Part shown: positions 1-15,000 of the stretch, in pieces
Layout: every line of letters starts with the position of its first letter
Position numbering within the stretch: position 1 is the first letter of the stretch
Origin: Litomosoides sigmodontis
Lineage: Eukaryota; Nematoda; Chromadorea; Rhabditida; Onchocercidae
DNA length: 64,000 nt
Direction of reading: 5' to 3'
Assembly (NCBI GenBank): GCA_963070105.1
Contig: OY718808.1
Location: 8,233,398-8,297,397 of the forward strand
Position numbers and translations under genes: made by a program
Notes under the pieces: model-generated
What the model was told of the DNA's origin: nothing
The model's input: the letters and a program-made list of their open reading frames with translations, nothing else
Database searches by the model: none

Positions 1-3000
1 TCCTCTGAACAAAAAAAATAGAAAACACATTGGTAAAGACAAAAGAAAGATAAAATTATGTTTGAGCTTTGAAAATATCGAATTTGTACTAGAATGAAAA
101 TTTGATCGTCCTAGTTTTGCTCATTAAACTTCTGAAATATTTAATTTAAAAACAAAATTGCAGAACCAAGAAAAAGGAAAAGGAATAACCTATTAGAACT
201 GGTTTCCCATCTTTAAACCATTCTACTTTCATGTATGGATCATTAATCGGCGCAACTTGTGTTTCGAAGCGACAATAATCACTCTCTTCAACACCAATAT
301 TCGTCAGTTTAGTTTTAAATTCAGGTGACCGCTTCATAGCTTCACTGTAAGCATCTTCTTTGCTAAGTGCCAAAGCGACATTGGTGTGTTGACGCAAATG
401 GTTCGCAAGATTCTCCATGTTAGCACCAGGCGCCTGCGGCGCAAACTCTATGCTTGGCTTTGAAAGAACCTAAATTAAAGTCAAAAGTTAATCACATCTT
501 ATTTCAGAATAAATTTTAAAAGAACTTATGCACATAAAATTTTAAAATGCACAATCAAACCGTTTTTGTATTTTAGAAACTTGTCCATAAAAATTGTTAG
601 CCTCGAATGTTCTCAAATCGAATTATAATTGTCACTTAATTTTAATTTGATTACACATTTCCCTGAATATGATTTTAATGAAAACTTTAAGTGGTTAATC
701 TATTTCTGACTAAATCCTTCTTTGCTACGAGTTTAGCACATGAAATTTTGTCACCTAATTTCCTCTAATCTTTTGATTCCTAAATACTATGTTAAGTAAC
801 AGTTTCAAGTATCTGAGAACTTTTTTGGCATTGTAATATCGCCTACACCTAATCCCTTGTGAACTACTACCTCAGCAAAATCCTAAAACTGTATTCTTTT
901 AGCGATGATAAAGAGTCAAGTGATGAACTCGACCAGAAGTATTTTTTAATAACTGTTTCAGTAATTCAATCATCTGATCTACTGACCCTAATTCCGAATA
1001 AGATTATAAAATCCAAGAAGAATAAAGGATTCCATCTAATGAAGATTCACCGAATTATATTCCACTATACCTCAACAGGTCTTTCCTTCAAGCAACATTA
1101 CTTCTGCGACGCTAAAAAAAATCAAACTTCTTCAAATATGGTGAATTTCAATCAAAAAAAAAATTCACAAATCATTACCACAACACGACTTTTAGTTGAT
1201 GCTTCGCCTTTATCATTCATAACCACACATTCATAAATGCCACTATCTTCTGGAAGTGCATAGAGAATATCCAACGTCACGAAGCCAAATTCACACGATG
1301 CCTTAAAACGTGATGCTTCTGTGAGTGGCTTACCATCCTTCAGCCAGTTAACTGTCAATTTCGAATCATTGATCGGTGATACACGACATTCCATGTGAAT
1401 TGAGTCGCCTTGCTGCAAGAAACTAGATTTCAATTTCGTTCTCTGATTTCACATTTTTTTAAAATTCTGAATCATCCATTTCAAGCGTTTCTTCGCTCAG
1501 AGAGCACAATAGGATGAAGAAGAAGAAGAAGAACAAAGAAAACAAATACCTCAATTCCATCGATACTTTCAACTAAATGTTGAATTATTCGTGGTGCATC
1601 AATCTTAATGATTGATGCAACCTCAATGTGACCAACACTTTCCACGCTTCCTTTCGAATTATAAGCTATGCACCTAAAAATTTGCATTAAATTCCACGAT
1701 TTCTGAATATAATTCAATAGAAAACGGAATATTAGGATGGATAGAATGTTTGTTATTTTGATTCGACCAGTAAATTGCAAATGGTAGGACTGCATTCTCA
1801 GGCATATACAATTGGATATGAGTAAACAGATATATATATATATATAAGTGTATCGAATATGAGTAAACAGATACATAAATGTATCTTCCAGCACCACAAG
1901 TTACTTGATGTTGATGAGCAACAAGTAATTCAATTAACAAGTAATGTTAGGATGAAAACTTCAAACATAGTTTGCATCATTGATAAAGTAATTGTTGATA
2001 ATGGAAGGATAAAAGTTATACTTGTACTCTCCACTGTCTTCCGTTATCAGATGTTTAATTAGCAGCGTAGCAACACCGAATTCGTTCGACATATGTATTC
2101 TATTTGAGTAAGGTATGGAATGTCCATTATGAAGCCATTCGATACGAAGCGATGGATCGCCGATCGGTTGCAGCACGCAGGTGAAAGCCGTTGCTTCCGC
2201 TTCGTTCATCTAAAATTACTAGCACTTCCAGAGCACCTGACAAGTTGAAATGAGTTTTGAAGTATTGAAAAATTGAGATTGAAAGAGGTCGGAGTGTTAA
2301 ATGAAATTCATGTTGCTTATATTAAACAAAACCTTAATGAGATTCTACAAATCTTACTTCTAAACGAAATTAAAAAACTTGAGAATGTCAACAAAATTTA
2401 GACGGTAATGAAACGAAAACACAGCAAGCACTACAAAAATATTTACATAAATCCCTTTACCTGGCCAAGGTCCACGAGATCTTGAGTGAAGTAAGGTGCA
2501 TCAAATTCTCTCACTGGCTCGTCCAATTCGTCTTTTGGTCGATGGATGTATTCTTCCAACCTTTCAATACGCTTTTTACCTTCAGCAGTACCTTGCCAGT
2601 CGGAAACAATGCCGCCCATACCTTTAACCTAAAAATTAACAATTACTCATTTGCATCAAAATTTCCCTAAGTAGTGGCAGCAGCACCTAATGGAACTTTT
2701 AGCCCTTGAACTTTACCTGCATGTCACATGACGTTTCTGCTTGTCCTTTCTTATTGCTCGCACGACAAACCCATTTTCCTGAATCTTGTGGCTCAGCAGG
2801 TATCAATTCCAGAACCACAAAACCAAAATCATGAATTGCTTTCATACGAGCCGTATGTCCAACAGGATGTCCGTTATGGAACCATTCAATCTTTAGATTT
2901 GGATCACCTACTGGCTCCACTTGTGCTTCCAAATGCGCTAACTGTCCTTCCGATAAATTCATCAACGACTGGAACGAAAATTATAATAGCTTCGCATAAT

Positions 3001-6000
3001 AGAATATTTTTTGAAAGCAAACAATTAAAGAAATATTACGATTTTTATAACAATATGTCAAAAGCTGGAAATTCTTCAAGTTTTTCTCAAAAAACCAACA
3101 AAAGCATTTTTATGGCAGCACTTCCAAATTCAAACCTGCAGCTGAGTTAAAAACTTCGGCGTTCCGTAATCAAATTCTGATTTCTCAGGTAGAGGTGCTT
3201 TTGGTGCCTCAATTTCAATAATTTTCTTATATGCGCCAGACATACTGTCTGGAAGCTGCGACTTCGTAATGATCTTCTGTTTTGGATTACATTTCAGTTG
3301 CGTGCTTGTTACTGCCTCACCAACCTAAAATTTTTAATATTTGATAGATAATTAGGAACGCAAATAGTTATTACGCAGCCAAACATGTTCCAACCTTGTT
3401 AATAGCACGGCACGTATATTCGCCTGAATCTTCTGGATACGTTGGCAATATTTCCAGAATAACGAAACCAAAATCACTGATTGTTTTCACACGACTTCCC
3501 GTCCTTAGTGGTCTTCCATTCAGATACCATTGAATCTGGAAGAATCACTGTGAACAACTGAAGACAAGAAAAATAGTGGACAAACATGAAGAAATAAATT
3601 ACATTAGAATTGTACCATCATTCATTGTACATTCTTCTCAAAGAGAATTAAAAAACATCTAATATTAAAATTTAAAATATGATTGAAAAAAGCATACTGA
3701 ATAAAAATAACCTGTAATTGATTATCATTGAATGGTTCATATCGGGCAGTGAAATGCACGCGATCACCTTCCTCACAGGACACAGGAGCGGTAAGTGGTT
3801 CGATAAATACAGGAACGGTTTTTTGCTCTTCGATAATTTTCTCATCCGGTTTTAAATGCAAATTATATTCAAGCTGTTCAATTGCTTTTGCCTTAATTTC
3901 ATCCTGCAATAGCACTACTATTTATGCTTAAGCACACAAACACGTAAGATCACCTGAATTTGATAAAAGACTACAGATTAGCACTTTGACTTCATTCGTC
4001 CTATTCGGAGAAAGTATATGTCGGAATTATTTCTATTTCTGTTGTAAAGAGAAAGTTAACATTTCATTTCATCAAAAATCCCTGAATTACTTGAGGTTGG
4101 AGTAAAAGAGTCTCTTTCGACGTAATTTCTACAAAAGTTGATGAGCTCGCTTCACCCGCAGCATTAATAATTTTCACAGTATATTCACCAGCATCCTGAA
4201 GTGAAAGGCTGAAATTACTTCAAAACTGCAACTCGTATTTCATTTTCATTCAGACGCAGCAAAATGGCAATTCAAACGCGATTCATTATTTTTATGCAAC
4301 TTTAAATTTGAATGTTCAGTATTCATAGTTGTAGTAAATGACCTGAAAGAGTAATCAAAAGTAAAACCTGCGCAAAGAGGTGTAGAATATCGAGAATTGC
4401 AAAGCCAAAATCTTGCACCATCTTGTATCGATTTGCATGAAATAAAGGTTTGCCGTCACGGAACCATTCTGCCCTAAGATTCGGATCATCAGCTGGCGTA
4501 AATTGAGCTTCTAAGTGAGTGCTATCACCTTCGGTTAGACCCTCCGGCTTTTGCAGATGAGTGGTGATTTGTGGTGGATCGAAGATCTGAAAACAAGAAA
4601 CCATGATGACTTCATAACTGAAATAACCGATGAAACGAAACCGAAACCATCATTAAATGAAGACTGCAACACCTGAAGTCTTCTTCTAACTCCTCATCAC
4701 ACCTAACATTTTCGAATGTTTGTAGAACAAATGTTGACGTTTCTTGCTTAATAAAAATTACTAGCTAACTTTTGGTGGAGCTTCAGCAGGGACCGGCTTT
4801 TCCGCTTCCATTTCCATAATTCGTTCAAGACTTTGTGGTTGCATCGAATCAAAAATAATGCTTTCTTTGCTCAAAACGTTAATGGATGCAGAAGTTTCCG
4901 CTTTGCCGATTTCATTTGACAAAACACATATCCATTCACCACTGTCTCGTGATTCTGTTGCACTTATATCCATGATAATCCAACCAAAATCGTTGATCAT
5001 TTTCACTCGTGAACTTGCCGATATTGGGCTTCCATTCAGGAACCTGAATATAAAAAGCATTAATTAAACAAGACTTCACTAAAACAATTTTAACGATAGC
5101 TAAAAACGATATTCATAATGAATATTCAGATGCTTTTGAAAAAATAAAACTACATCTATTGCAAGCAGACACTCACCACTGTATTCTAAGATCCGGATCA
5201 TCTATTGGTTCTATGGTAGCTTCAAAGTGTACCGGTTGTCCTTCATAGAGATCACCAGGACTCTGGATGTGCGTGAGAAATCGGGGTAATATTTTAGGAG
5301 GTGGCAGCATTTCAGGCAACGGTTCTTTCGGTGCTTCTAACTCCTTAATACCATATACTTCAGCAGGCTGTCACTAATCAATTTTCAAAAATTGCACAAT
5401 GCAATTATAGTTTAGTGGATGAACCTGTATTCGTTTCCACGAGTCTAAATGCTGCGTATCATCGTATATCGCCCCCTTTGGATGACATTTAAGCGTAGCG
5501 CTGGAAACAGCCTCACCATTTGCGTTTGTTAAACGCAATTGATAGATACCCTAAATTTTGATAAAATTAAAAAGGTAACTTCTAGTTTCAAAGCCTCATT
5601 TCGTTGCCTAGAAATGATGATAGAAGTCGTACTTGATCTTCAGGATATGTATAGCTGATATCCAAAGTGCAGATGCCAAAGTCTCGTGAAATTGTATATT
5701 TGGAGCCATGCGCTAATGGCTCCCCATTACGAAACCATATAACTTGTAAATTAGGATCATTAATTGGTACAATGATGGCCTCAAAGTGTGACGGTTCACC
5801 TTCGCTGCATTCAACGTCTGAGATTTGTTCATGAAACGCTGGCGCATCATAAACTGGCGGTGGCGGCTCTGCAACGTCACAAGTGATTAACAGATGAAAT
5901 GACGCACTACTAATGTTGTTGTACCATAAAAAAAAAAGCTAGAAATCTTCCAGTAAATCACATTCACCTCGGGGGAGAAAGCAGTCATGTTATTTGAATG

Positions 6001-9000
6001 TTCACAAAGTAGTTAACAATTGCCTATGTAGAATTTAAAACTTAAAGGTACGAAATATAATGCACAAATAATTTTGGTTACCAGGTGTCGCTTCCTTTGG
6101 CGCCTCGATTTCTTGAATTCTGCGCCACGACTCTTCATGCGAAGTGTCCAGTAAAATGTCACCAATACCAGTTACCTAAAATTAAGCCACAATACGGCGT
6201 AAAACGATACAAGCTACGCATACGATGTGACTAAGCAAATGCAAATATGGTTTTCAAACAAAATTAAATTTTGCAAATAACCTTAATAGATGCAGAGGAA
6301 GCCGCTTCCCCCTCACTGTTTATAATCTTAAGTGTATAAACTCCATTATGATCGGGATTAACACCACCAATATCCAGAGCTGCCCAACCCAGCTCGCTTG
6401 TTGTTTTCATCAGTTGACTGGCACCGAGTGGTTGTCCATTACGCAACCAAACTACCTTAAAATTTACTGAAACTTAATTAAGACTTACGAAGATTCATAG
6501 CAGTAAAAGTAACATCAAAATCCATCCAAAAATTTAAAAGTCGCAGATCAATAATTTCCTTTTGTTATTTTTCTTGTGAAAAAAATAGAAATAAAAAAAA
6601 AACCTTAAGGCCAGGATCACGAGCAGGCTGAAATGTTGCTTCCAAGCGCACAAATGCACCTTCAGGAATATCAGTTGCTGATTCAAGCTGTGTGAGAAAG
6701 CGCGGCTTCTCCTTTTCGATCACTTCCTCAATCTCTTCAACTGTTGCAGGTGTTTCCAGAATCTGAATCTTCTCCCAGGATATTGGATGTTGCGTATCAC
6801 GCACGACTGATTCGTAACCTAAAAATAAATAACTCAATTTTAGAAACAGAGTAATACGTTCAACTATACAGCAAGAAAAAAATGCTTACTGTTGCTGAAA
6901 GGCATGAAATGCTCAAACGAACCAGCAACTTTAACTGTAGCGCTTGTAGTAGCTTCGCCACGTTCATTTACAGCTTTACATGTGTACACACCAGAATCCT
7001 CCGGAAGTACATGAACAATTGTCAGTGTGATATTTCCAAAATCATTTTCATGACGATATCGATTTGCTGTAAATTTGTAAGGAATAATGCTTTTTCATCT
7101 CTCAGGATATTCAAAAGATAAATTAGTTCGCCAAAAATTTGACTGTAAAAATTTAATTAAATTTGAAGAAATTTACAATTTTTTAAGGGGGCGCCATTCA
7201 GATACCAATCGATCTTCAAATGAGGATCACCAACTGGTTCCACATAGCCAACTAAGTGAACAATTTCACCCTCTTGCAAGTTATCAATATTATCAAAAGC
7301 CTTGATCCAGTTTGGTTTATCGAACTCTATCTCAGGTATTTCCAAACGGACATTCTTATCGATTGATTCCAACTCTTGGATTCTTTTCAAGGAATCCGGA
7401 TGTTGAGTGTCTATCACCAAACTGTCCGCACCTGTGATGGAAATGATGAAATTTTCAAACCAAGTATATCACTCACCATTTTTATGAAAAAAATGTACAA
7501 CTTTCATTACTGTTTAATCCCAGAAGCATGTTTAAAGCAAGTACCCAAGACAGAGACATTTGCGCTTGTAACCGCCGCTCCTTGTTCATTTACGGCTTTG
7601 CATGCGTAAACACCGGAATGATGTGGATAAGCGGGCGAAATACGCAAAGTGACACATCCAAAATCATTAGTCATTGTGTGCCAGCTACTCTGTTGCAACG
7701 GAGCATCATTATGGAACCTGAAGTATGCAAAATTATCCATTTCCAGCACTTCGAACAATTTTTGAAAAGCGTAGAATTCACAAAGTGACTTGTTACGTAT
7801 TATTTCATCAATCTTATGAGTAAATTTTATAAAATTTACTAAATATTAAGCAATAAGAGAATTTACCATTGAAGTTGTAGTTTTGGATCATTAACAGGTA
7901 TAACTCTTGCTTCTAAAAGGACAGCACTTCCTTCCGGCACATCAGCTATACTTTTCAAAGGTTGAGTAAAAGTTGGTTTTGCATAAACGGTCAATTCTGA
8001 AGCTGTTGGCGTAGCCTTAGGCGCTTCAATTTCCTAAAAATTTTCTATAGGAAATGACATTTAGAATACCTTAAATGTAACAATAAATTATTTTGAGTAA
8101 AATGGAGTACTTGAATTCTCTTCCAGCTCTCTGGATGTTGCACTTCTCCAAGAATGCTTGCTCGAGTTTGACACTTCAAACTACCGGATGTACGATCCTC
8201 ACCAACTGCATTTCTAGCCAGACAACGGAATTCACCAATATCTTCCGGTAAAACATAATGTATGTCGAGTGTTACCAAACCAAATTCATTCCTGATTGAA
8301 ATACGACTGCTAGCAGCTAGTGGACGTCCATTATGAAACCTGAGATAGAAACAAAACCTCTTTGCAGCAGATATTGGAAATTAAATAGGATAAAATGTAG
8401 ACAGAATTTCTGTAAATTGTAGATTTATAAATTTATTATTTGGCATCTTAGAAGAAGAAAATTCCACATATACATATTTCGATTGCATAATTACCATAAA
8501 ATTGCCAGCTGTGAATCATTAATTGGCTCATATTGTGCCTCAAAGTGTGCTGGCTGCCCTTCGACGAGGCTTTCATTGGAGTTCAATTGCCGAGTGAAAT
8601 GAGGTGGTTGACGATTAAATTCTGGAGCCTCTTCAGGACCCTTTTTTGACTGCTCCAACAGTTGAATCTTTTGCCAACTACTCGCATGTTGCGTATCACC
8701 AACAATAGCTAAATGTTACAAAATTTCGATTCAATTTAATACGTTTCAAATTTCCAATCATACATCATACTCAACATCTTCTTAATTAAAAAGCCACATC
8801 TCAACCTGATCTGATTTCAACAGAAAGCTGTCCCTCTGCTTGATCTTGTCCTTGTTCATTTGTTGCTACAACTATGTATGCACCAGCATCTTCTGGAACA
8901 GTGTATGAAATATCCAATCCGATGAATCCAAAATCGGACGTGTGATGAAATCGATTACTGTTTAGCAAAGGAATGCCATCCTTGAGCCATTGTATTCGCA

Positions 9001-12000
9001 TGTTTGGATCATTGATTGGTGCTAACCTAAACAATGGCAGCTCAAAAATAAAACTGAGCAAGAATCTTATAGTGAAACTGATGATGATTAGAGTTTAAAA
9101 TTAAAACCCAATTCTGAATTATAAATCGTGGAATAATATTAAAAGCTCATTGATGGAATTGAAATTTTGCACGTTTCAATTTAACTTGGAGCTAATAATT
9201 TATTATTGTGTACTAAAAATAAAACCTCGTTTCAAAATGCGCAGGCTGGCCCTCAATTCTCTGTATGGATCCTAGTGAGTGCAAAAATTTCGGTGCTAAA
9301 GGCTTTAATTCTGGTGCTTTTGGCGCAACTTCTCTCGGTGCTTCAATTTCTCGAATTCTTTGCAAACTTTCTGGATGCTGGCTTTCATTGTTAATCACTT
9401 TTTTGCCAATAATTTTAAAAGTTACTGTGGAACGTGCATCACCTTAAAGTGAAACGAATAAGCTAAGTAGAAGTAAATTAAAATTGACTTTTATTGGAGC
9501 TAAATTATTCAACCTTTCCAAGGTATTCTACAAATGATAAAATTAGCCGATCCATGGAAGTAAATATGTTTATCTTCAATGAATTCATTATTCACTATTA
9601 GTTATAAGAAAAATAAAGATTGTTACACATTCATTGAAGCCATAGAGTGTTAGGCCTGAATGTCAAATTGTAGGCCCTTAGCAAGGCGTAGAAAAGGCAA
9701 GAAAAGCATACCTAAACTATTACTTGCTACGCACATCCATTCTCCACTATCTTCCGGAAAAGCATACAGGATATCCAACGAAACATATCCAAAATCGTGT
9801 GTTTTCCGGAATCGATGACCATTTGCAAGCGGTTGCCCATTTTGAAACCACTCTACTGTAAGCTCATTATCGTTTGTAGGTTCTATCTGAAATAATCATA
9901 GCTATAAAACAATTTTAGTTCACAGTCTAGTTGATCTGGTCGGCGTTTTCAAACAGTAATTGATCGAAAAATACTCTCTCCAAACTGCCAAAAAGAAAAA
10001 GAAATATGTAAATTCCGATCAATTAAATTTAGCAAATTTGTTTAAACATTAGTACTGCTCATTTATAATAAAAGAAAAAAAAAAGGAACCATTAAGAAAA
10101 TTTAACTAATCCATCGTTTTAAACTAATTCCAATTCAATAAAACTGACCTGCGCTTCCAAATGAATGGGTTCGCCTTCATTGAATTCACCAAATTGTGTA
10201 GGTAAAGCTATCACAAATCGTGGCGCTATTTTTTCCGGCTCAAAGTAAATGGGCTCTTGTGGTCGACGACTTTCTAAGTCTTGAATTTGACTCCAAGATT
10301 CCTGATTTTGAGTATCCAAAACTAGTGACTCCGTTGCTAAACACATATATTTTTCAATTCATTTCAAACGTTACAAGTACATCCCTACATCACACAGGAA
10401 ACTAACGTTGGCATGTGACGATGCATGAAGTTGTTGCTTCACCAAACTCGCTAATTGCTCGGCATGAATACATTCCGGAATCTTCGCCATACACAGCCAA
10501 TAAATCTAACGTCACATAATCCAAATTACGTGCTGGCATGAAACGACTTCCTGAAAATATGAAAAAGTCACAAACGAATAAATATTAATAGCAAGAAAAA
10601 AACCTCGCATAAGTGAAGTTATAAGTGATTGCTTCCTTTGACAATAACACTATGATTTCATATGTTAACCAAAGTAATCTAAACTTCTTTCAAATAAAAA
10701 TTTCAACCCAAAAATGAATGGTTGAGAATTCATAATACGACTTTCTTACTGTTTTCAGTTTCTCATAAGTATTTTGTTACTGAAGTTTTTCTAAATGTTT
10801 GCTTCAATTATACTTGCTTTAAAGCTTACAACCTACCTTCCGGTAACGGCAATCCATTTTTCGTCCAATATACTTTCAGCGTCGGATCATTAACTGGTTG
10901 TAGCCTACATTCTAAGCGAACACTGTCACCATCAACGATACCGTCGAAATTCTGCAAAACATTCTGTGCGTCAGAATTTTCAATATTATTAATTGAATTA
11001 ATAATATCCTACTAGGTATAACAAAGTCTCACTTGCAAAGGTAGAATGAAAGTGGGTGGCGGGAAGGAAAGTTCAGGTGATGGTTCACGTTGCGGTTGAT
11101 AATTCTCAATTTCTTGTATCTTTGCCCATGACTCTGCATGTTGCGTATCAAGGTAGATGTTTCGTCGTGCTGCAAAATTTAGCTAGCTGCTACACCAACA
11201 AGTAAGCTCTTTTATTTAGCAAAAGCTGTAGATTTGCTATAGATTGTAACGTGTAACGTGAAACACGCTAAGTACGCTACATTCCTTCAAGAGATATTGC
11301 TAATGCTCACGTTTGCAATCGATAAAGAATTCGGTGGTCGCTTCACCAGCTGCATTACTAGCTTTGCAGGTGTAAGTGCCCGAATCTTCCGGATGAATGT
11401 GCAAAAATTCAAGGCCTACATAACCAAAATCATGCATGGTTCGAATACGCGATCCGAACATAATCGGATAGCCATTCAGGAACCACTCAATCTGCAACAG
11501 ATACAAATGCAAGAAACCACTAACTCGAGCGATAGCTTACCTTAGAATTCCTCATTTGAAAGTTGTAAATTTGTGGAAAAAATTTTAATGAAGAAAAAGA
11601 TCATGGAGAAAATTTTTGAAATACATTTTACAATCAAGAGACACACGTTGAATTGTAGATAATATCAGCTAAGATTCTGCGATTCTTAATTAATACTTAA
11701 TTAACGCTCAATTAGCATTTCACAGAAAAAAATTAGCAACATTACCTTCAAATTAGGATCATTAATTGGCTGTACCATACAATCCATATGCACTGATTGT
11801 CCTTCTCTAAGGATTTCCTTAGGACCGTTCAACGGCTGAGTAAATGATGGCTTTTCAGGCATTAATTCATCTTCAGATGGCTTTGCAGGTTGTACTGCTT
11901 CAATTTCTTGAATTTGCTGTAAACTTTCCGGATGCTCGGTATCCATATAAATATTTTTCAGTCGTTCTACATCAAATTGCGTGCTCGTTTCAGCACAACC

Positions 12001-15000
12001 TGAAATAAAAAAATAATCCCGCAATACGTTTCATATTTATTTCGTCAAACAAATTTTTTTTCTTTTTTTTTTTTGGACTTCATCTACAAATACGCGTACT
12101 CAAAAATTTTCACAGATTCTGTCAGTTCAAGCAATCTTTTTTTTTTTTGCCATATTTACTTATTTGGAATAAGCAAATTCATCAGTTGGGACGTTAGCGT
12201 TGGTTGCTACCTGAAACAACGACCAAAGTAAGCAAGAAATAGTTACCTTCAAGATTTGTAACAAGCAATGTATAGGTTCCAGCATCTTCAGCTATCACAT
12301 AATCAATATCCAAAGATACGAAACCGAAATCATTCATCAGACGATACCGGCTACCAGCTTTTAAAGGATGTCCGTTATGAAGCCATTCAGCCTGAAAATT
12401 TTTATTTGAAAGGTACACAGCATTTTCATTTGACTATTTTTTTAGGCAACCAAGCGGTCAGGGCGAAAAGGCTAGATGGCCTGGTTGAATTAAAGGTCTT
12501 TAAGTGATACGTAAGGGAAGTATTTTTCCACTTCAAATACAATTATCCATTGTGAATTGCCGAATTACTTATCCCATGCCATTCTTTCTACATTTAATCT
12601 AAGTTGAATCGCTCTTCACCCAAACAAGTCATCCGTAAAATAATATAACTCACTTTAAGTTGATTATCATCAACAGGTAAGATTTGTGCTTCCAAATGAA
12701 GCGTTTGACTTTCATGGACATTATCCAGTTGTGACGGTAAAGCTCGCACAATTTTTGGCGCCATTCGCGGTGCTTCTGGACGCTCATCCGGCAACCGCAA
12801 CGGCATTTCCAGTTCACGGATACGTTGTACTGAATTCGGATGAAAGGATTCCGTTATCTGAAGAGAAAATCAAAACTACTTCAGTATGAATAAAAGTTGA
12901 AATTTCTTTCAAGCCAGAAATAATAGAATTGGTTGGGCATAAATGCATTCACGGTGCAGTAGGAATGAACAACAGTTGCACTAATTATTCAATATGCTAA
13001 GTAGGAAAAGTCAGTGTTAATTTCTGAAAGGAACAAACTACCAAAGAAATCAATTAGAAATAACCAGGCGAATTTCGCACTGAAATACCTACCATACTTC
13101 CTTTAGCTTTACAATCAATATCAGCAACAGACTGTGCTTCACCAACTGCATTTTTCACAACGAGAGTGTACGTGCCACTATCTTCCGGATACATGTACAG
13201 AATGTTGAGTGAAACAAATCCGAAATCATGACTGAGCACAAAACGGTGAGCTTTCATCAACGGCCTGCCATTTAAAAGCCACTCGTACTAAACAAGAAAA
13301 AAAGTGTTCAAAACTTGTAAAAGAATTGTTTATTTATTTCTTGTTTACCACAACCTAGAAATTATAAGGCTGACATCAAAAAATTCATTACGTTCCAGCT
13401 TACTTAAACTACAAAAATTAACAACAAACCGTTAAAGTATTGTCATCTGTAGGAGTAATTTGTGCTCCAAGGTAAACGCTATCACCTTCAGTAACATATA
13501 TCATTTCACCAGCACCAATGTGCTTGATGAATTTTGGTGCCTACAACTTTTGTAAACTTACTTATTAAATTCGTATTGGAAAAAATATATGTATATATAA
13601 AATTTAAATTAATAAGCTTAATGGCAGAATTTTATAAAATTAAAAAGTTATCGAAAATCTATCATAACATAAAAAAAATCGCTTTAAAGAGACTTTCAGA
13701 AATTAACAGGTATTTATAAGAATAATTAGGAATGCATCAGGCCAAATGGGATGGCCCAGGTAGGCATGCATTCTTCGTGCAAAGTTAAAATGATACAGTT
13801 TAATCAGGGATAATTTATGATGCAAAATGCATAGGATACACGTGTAAGCAGGTACTCCTCACTTCCTTTATTGCGTCAGGGATTTCTTCACGCGCTGGTT
13901 TTGGTGCTTCAATTTGCTGAATTTTTGCAACACTGCTTGGATGTTGTGTTTGGCCAAGAACGCGTTCCTTGTCTAAAGTTATGGCCTATCATTTTCAGGC
14001 AATCATCGATGCGTAAGACATCAGCGGATGAATGAACAAATGGAAAAGAAGAATACCTCGACAGGTGAAGCTAATGGATGAATCCGCTTGTCCAAGCGCA
14101 TTTTTTGCAACGCACGTGTACGTTCCAGAATCCTCAGCATATACATCCAAAATATCCAGTGAAACAAAACCAAAATCATGAAAAGTCCGAAATCTGTGTC
14201 CTACAAAAGCATTCAGCATAATGAAAACACTCATAATAAAAGTTATTAATATTAAAAGACGACATTGAAAAAAATAAATTAACGAAATACATATACGAAC
14301 CTGTTGGAATTGGTTTTCCATCTTTCAGCCAGTTAATTGATAATGTGTTATCATTAATTGGTGTTATTTGGCATTCCAAATGAAGAGGTTCGCCTTCTTC
14401 GACTTCACCAATATTGCCAGGTAACGGAATTGTAAAATAAGGCGGTCCCTAAATTGCATATTTTCAATTCATCAATTACAAAACCATTAAGGTATGGATT
14501 TAAATACGCCCATTTTGTATGTATTCCAAAAAAATTCATGGAGAAACTTATTTCTCAGTGATTCATTTTTAATTTGCCATTTTCTTAAAATACATTGTCT
14601 TGTGATTAACTATGTGATTTTGTTGATAGCGTTTAAATATATATATATATATATATTGACATCCATCACCTGTGGGCCTTTATCTTCCACTTCCTGTCGA
14701 CCATACTTATTCAAATTTTCGATTTGATGAATTTTACCCAAGCTCTCTTGATGCTGTGTTTCAGAAAGTATAGTTGCAAATGCTAGAAATAAATTGGATT
14801 TTAATTAATTAGTTTCCCACGTACAAATTGTTCACCATTTATTTGTTTCCCTTCTTTTATTTCGTAAAAAAATTGCAAAACTAACGTTTTACAGTCACTC
14901 TACATTCTTTTGTTCCTTCACCGAGTGCATTTATTGCTCTAACAGCATAAATTCCGGAGTCCTCCGGAATAGCGCCACGAATATGAACAGTCAGGAAACC

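Noticed and set aside
859..1236. 125-codon open frame on the plus strand
   Set aside because: It overlaps kettin exon 71 on the opposite strand and an AT-rich intron; no domain, no splice logic.
5344..5367. Longer start of kettin exon 60 at 5367
   Set aside because: It keeps frame but inserts eight residues into an otherwise constant linker; the acceptor at 5343 restores the motif and the 167-base exon size.
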